Source: Boseongicola sp. SB0665_bin_10
GTDB taxonomy: Bacteria > Pseudomonadota > Alphaproteobacteria > Rhodobacterales > Rhodobacteraceae
Length of the DNA: 50,663 nt
Assembly: GCA_009838075.1 (NCBI GenBank)
Contig: VXSG01000108.1
Location: 1-50,663, forward strand
Direction: 5' to 3'
Part shown: one piece after another, positions 48,214 to 50,663 of the stretch
Position numbering within the stretch: position 1 is the stretch's first letter
How the letters are laid out: the number at the start of each line of letters is the position of its first letter
Notes under the pieces: model-generated
What the model was told of the DNA's origin: nothing
What the model saw: the letters and a program-made list of their open reading frames with translations, nothing else
Databases searched by the model: none
Position numbers and translations under genes: made by a program

Positions 48214-49041
48214 ATGAACCGTCTTGCAACGCTTGCGATCGCAATGGTCGTCCTGGCCGCGTGCTCGAGCGAACAGGAGGCGCCCTTGGCCAGGTTCCAC
48301 GGGATCGTCGCCGAGACCAGCTTCATAACGGTCTCGAGGTGGCATCCGGGGGTGGGCATCGACGTGCATCCGGGTTTCCCGCTCGCGTGCAGCGACATCA
48401 CTTGCAGATCGGGGGACACGGTGCGCGCCTCGTCGTACTTTTCGCAGTTGCTGGCCGAGACCGGCATCGACAACGAAACCGGGGCCGGCGGCGTTCGGGT
48501 CGTCGAAGGCCGTTTCGATCCCGGCGAGAGTGACAGGACCGGCGACTGGAGGGTCCTTGGCGCATGGCTGGACCATTCCGCGGTCATCCTGGAGCACCAG
48601 TTCAATCGCGGCGACTACCCGCAGGACTGGTACCAGTCAGGCGCGTTCGGCCGGCCTCCCGACACGCCGCTTCCCGCCGAGGGGAGCGCCACCTGGCGGG
48701 GGGCGATGATCGGCGCGGACAAGGTGACCAATGACCGCTACGCGGGCACCGCCAGCCTCGCCGTCACCTTCGCCGCCGAATTCCGCGACAGCATGATAGA
48801 CCTCTCGTTCACCGGGATCGCGAACGTCGCCACCGGGGAGGCGCGAGACGACATTTCCTACGCCGACGTCAGCATCCAGTTCCAGGACGACGATGGCCGG
48901 TTCTCCGGCTGGACGGGCGGCGAGTGGCAAGTTGCGCCGATCTACGTCGAGGGCCATACGGCCGGCCCGGACCATGCGGAAGCCGCCGGCGTCTTCGGGT
49001 ACAACGAGCTGATCGGAGCGTTCGTGGCGAAGCGGCAGTGA
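48214..49041 (+). CDS. Lipoprotein B, paralogue of lipoprotein A
   Basis: This 275-residue protein has a signal peptide ending VVLAAC (lipobox C17). It shares with lipoprotein A the CX4C pair (C59, C64 in ACSDITC), the VLGAWLDHSAVI segment, EGSATWRGAMIGADKVTNDR, FTGIANVATGEARDDI, and the C-terminal AEAAGVFGYNELIGAFVAKR. The N-terminal third differs more, as expected for a ligand-binding part. AAGGAA lies eight bases before the ATG; a GTG-led extension is less likely. It is probably a surface lipoprotein of the same TbpB-like class. Ligand unknown. Confidence 0.75.
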   Translation: MNRLATLAIAMVVLAACSSEQEAPLARFHGIVAETSFITVSRWHPGVGIDVHPGFPLACSDITCRSGDTVRASSYFSQLLAETGIDNETGAGGVRVVEGRFDPGESDRTGDWRVLGAWLDHSAVILEHQFNRGDYPQDWYQSGAFGRPPDTPLPAEGSATWRGAMIGADKVTNDRYAGTASLAVTFAAEFRDSMIDLSFTGIANVATGEARDDISYADVSIQFQDDDGRFSGWTGGEWQVAPIYVEGHTAGPDHAEAAGVFGYNELIGAFVAKRQ

Positions 49042-49498
49042 CGGGACCCAACTCGCGGTCGACGCCCGGTCCACCTCCTTGCCCTCGATGGCGTCGGCCG
49101 CGCTCTTTGCGAAGGGAGAGGACAGTGGAATTCGCAAGGAGCTAGAACAGGCCGGACCTTGTGCCGCTCGTCCCTTCACGCACGGACGGCGGTTCGTGGC
49201 GGACGCAGGCCCGCGCCTTCGACAGTGAGGCTCCTGCAGCCCATGGCGCAGCTTCGAATCCTGATAGCCGCATGGAGGCCGCGGGCAACGGAAGCGTGCG
49301 AAAGGCATGTCAGCCCGCCGGAGCATTGCACCCCCGCCGGAGGCAGGCACGTCGGCCGCGTTTCTGCACCGTGCCCAGGAGCGTGGCCACCCTGGCAGCG
49401 GGACCGTTCCCATCGAGAGCGGAAACGGCCGCGGCTGCAGGAGGGGACCCCGCCGAATGCCGCGGCCGGACCGTTGAACTGGTCGCGCGCTCCGGAGA
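49042..49498. other. 457-bp stretch with nothing recognised
   Basis: The segment after lipoprotein B carries no supported gene. By position it would correspond to the promoter and N-terminal part of the third lipoprotein copy, but no signal peptide, lipobox or CX4C pair could be found in any plus-strand frame. Confidence 0.4.
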
Positions 49499-49806
49499 TG
49501 AATGACGGCGAACCGTACGCCGCCGCCAGCTTGGCGACCGCCTTTGGCGAGGGCCGGAGGATCGACATGTCCCAGGCGTGCAAGGCCATGGTCGAGAGGG
49601 GGTTTCCCGCGCGGACACGTCGCTCCCGTGCGAGGAGCCGGCAGGACCCTGCGGCGATGGCCGGTTCTTTGGCCTGCCGGGTCATGCGGGCTTCGAGCAG
49701 GCGCCGCTCCACGTCAACGGCCGCCTGTTCGCCTTGGGACCACGCCGAGGTCGCCGGGGCCTTCGGCCGCAACGACATTTTGACTCCATGCCAGGGTTCG
49801 GCTTGA
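49499..49806 (+). pseudogene. Remnant of a third lipoprotein paralogue
   Basis: Three pieces in two frames match the C-terminal half of lipoproteins A and B. AAASLATAFGEGRR (from about 49520) parallels GSASLEATFGEGQG. After a frame change, GDGRFFGLPGHAGFEQAPLH (about 49655-49715) parallels GGRFFGHSGHDDFDQAPVY. After a second change, DHAEVAGAFGRNDI (49739-49780) parallels the AEAAGVFGYNEL end. The closest relative is lipoprotein A. The gene is dead; the N-terminal half is not recognisable. Confidence 0.8.
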
Positions 49807-49844
49807 CGGCAGGCTCGTCCCGGAATCCGGGCTGAAGGCCGCGG

Positions 49845-50009
49845 TCAGCGATTCCCGGCGCGGGCGCCGAAGATGCAGGGCAGCAACCCGTGGGTCCTCG
49901 ACATCGGGTGGCCCGCGGCGATCCTCTTCCGAACCTGCCTGAGCCAGGTGCACGGCTCGACGCCGTTCATCTTGCAGGTCTCAATGAGCGTCGCGGCGCG
50001 GGACCAGTG
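49845..50009 (-). pseudogene. IS66-type transposase C-terminal fragment
   Basis: The last 54 residues of this minus-strand frame read W-x-R-AATLIETCKMNGVEP, then TWLRQVRKRIAAGHP and HGLLPCIF. This is the characteristic C-terminal domain of IS66 TnpC (A-x-L-I-E-T-x-K-L-N-x-V-x-P and GHP...ELLPW). The rest of the transposase is absent. A short IS66 scrap. Confidence 0.82.
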
Positions 50010-50263
50010 AATTCGGAGGCCGGCTCTCGATGTTGTCGGGATGTCCTCCGGTGCTGCATCTGGAGCGCTGTCGGAAGAGGTGTCCCGGAAAGGAAATGTC
50101 CGCCCCAATTGCCACGGATCCGGCAATCTGCCCGCGCCGGTCTTCTTCGGCACGCAGCCGCCAACCAGCACGGGGCCAACGGTCAGCCGCTCGGCATCAC
50201 GCCAGCATGACGAACAATGGCACCGTACGCTTCGGTTCGCAGCAGCGAGCGGGTTTGTGCCGC

Positions 50264-50602
50264 ATGGCGAACCTTCCGACAAAAATCGAGGGCCTTTCGG
50301 ACGAGCATCGCTCCGGCCGACCCCGCACCGTGACGGACAACAAGGTAGCCGAGGTGGTCGAGCGGACGCTGACCACGATGCCGAAGGACGCGACGCACTG
50401 GTCGGTCCGGAGCATGGCCGAGAGGACGGGCGTGTCGCACACGACGGTGCACCGGATCTGGTCGGCGTTCAGCCTGAAGCCGCACCGGAGCGAGACGTTC
50501 AAGCTGTCGACGGACCCGCTGTTCGTCGACAAGGTGCAGGACATCATGGGGCTGTACATGGCCCCGCCGGACCGCGCGGTCGTCCTGTGCGTGGACGAGA
50601 AT
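50264..50602 (+). pseudogene. IS630-family transposase fragment, cut by the poly-G end
   Basis: The frame reads IEGLSDEHRSGRPRTVTDN, then MPKDATHWSVRSMAERTGV, SHTTVHRIWSAFSLKPHRSE, FKLSTDPLFVDKVQDIMGLY and APPDRAVVLCVDEN. This is the helix-turn-helix and first part of the DDE domain of an IS630-type transposase, with D of VDE as the first catalytic acid. The usual N-terminal 60 residues are missing or degenerate, and the sequence runs into poly-G exactly where the Lys-Ser-Gln stretch should follow. It is either a partial or a decayed copy. Confidence 0.85.

Positions 50603-50663
<61 letters not shown>

Noticed and set aside
46908-48605. Extending the kinase 566 codons further upstream
   Set aside because: The longer frame runs antisense through both lipoprotein genes; the ATG at 46907 has a good GGAGG site and begins a normal coiled-coil/GAF start.

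Overview
The window is GC-rich alphaproteobacterial chromosome. Gene order points to a Rhodobacterales-type (roseobacter/paracoccus-like) organism. Evidence: a TCA super-cluster with a small lipoprotein-like gene between sdhA and sdhB and an LDH-like malate dehydrogenase; an ethylmalonyl-CoA-pathway-type MaoC hydratase and malyl-CoA lyase/thioesterase between sdh and mdh; a split ATP synthase F0 operon (atpI-B-E-B'-B); and the lysC-ptsP pair. The last 7 kb is full of decayed mobile DNA, and the sequence ends in an artificial-looking poly-G run, so this is probably the end of a draft or metagenome contig.

Layout. 1-51: 5' part of an initiator tRNA (minus). 135-6114 (minus): a DUF1989 protein, a BNR-repeat protein, then sdhB, a 118-aa protein, sdhA, sdhD, sdhC. 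6387-8351 (minus): MaoC-type hydratase and a CitE/HpcH CoA-ester lyase. 8595-22875 (plus): mdh, then sucC, sucD, sucA, sucB, lpdA. Together these encode the TCA steps from 2-oxoglutarate to malate plus malate oxidation. Between mdh and sucC sits a 5-kb accessory insert (9558-14591): a broken Fic gene, a VOC-fold protein, and a compact restriction-modification cassette (59-aa leader ORF, small DPPH-motif DNA methyltransferase, Eco29kI-family GIY-YIG endonuclease).

23004-26759 (minus): ptsP (nitrogen PTS enzyme I) and lysC. 26984-29537: PCuAC copper chaperone, sirtuin, peptidyl-tRNA hydrolase, DUF2237. 29646-32214 (minus): ATP synthase F0 operon. 32423-37956: ArsR regulator, a large repeat-bearing PilM/PilP-like protein, hpd with a divergent Lrp regulator, and an ankyrin protein. 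38146-43227 (minus): urease operon ureD-A-(52-aa ORF)-B-C-E-F-G.

43522-50663 is the accessory tail: a frameshifted MobF relaxase/helicase remnant; an unusual 790-residue soluble protein combining GAF, PAS, histidine kinase, receiver and OmpR-type DNA-binding domains; divergently from it, two tandem paralogous lipoproteins of transferrin-binding-protein-like type and the wreck of a third copy; then IS66 and IS630 debris. The most interesting candidates are the kinase/lipoprotein locus and the restriction-modification cassette. All family calls come from reading translated sequence by eye; no database search was possible.
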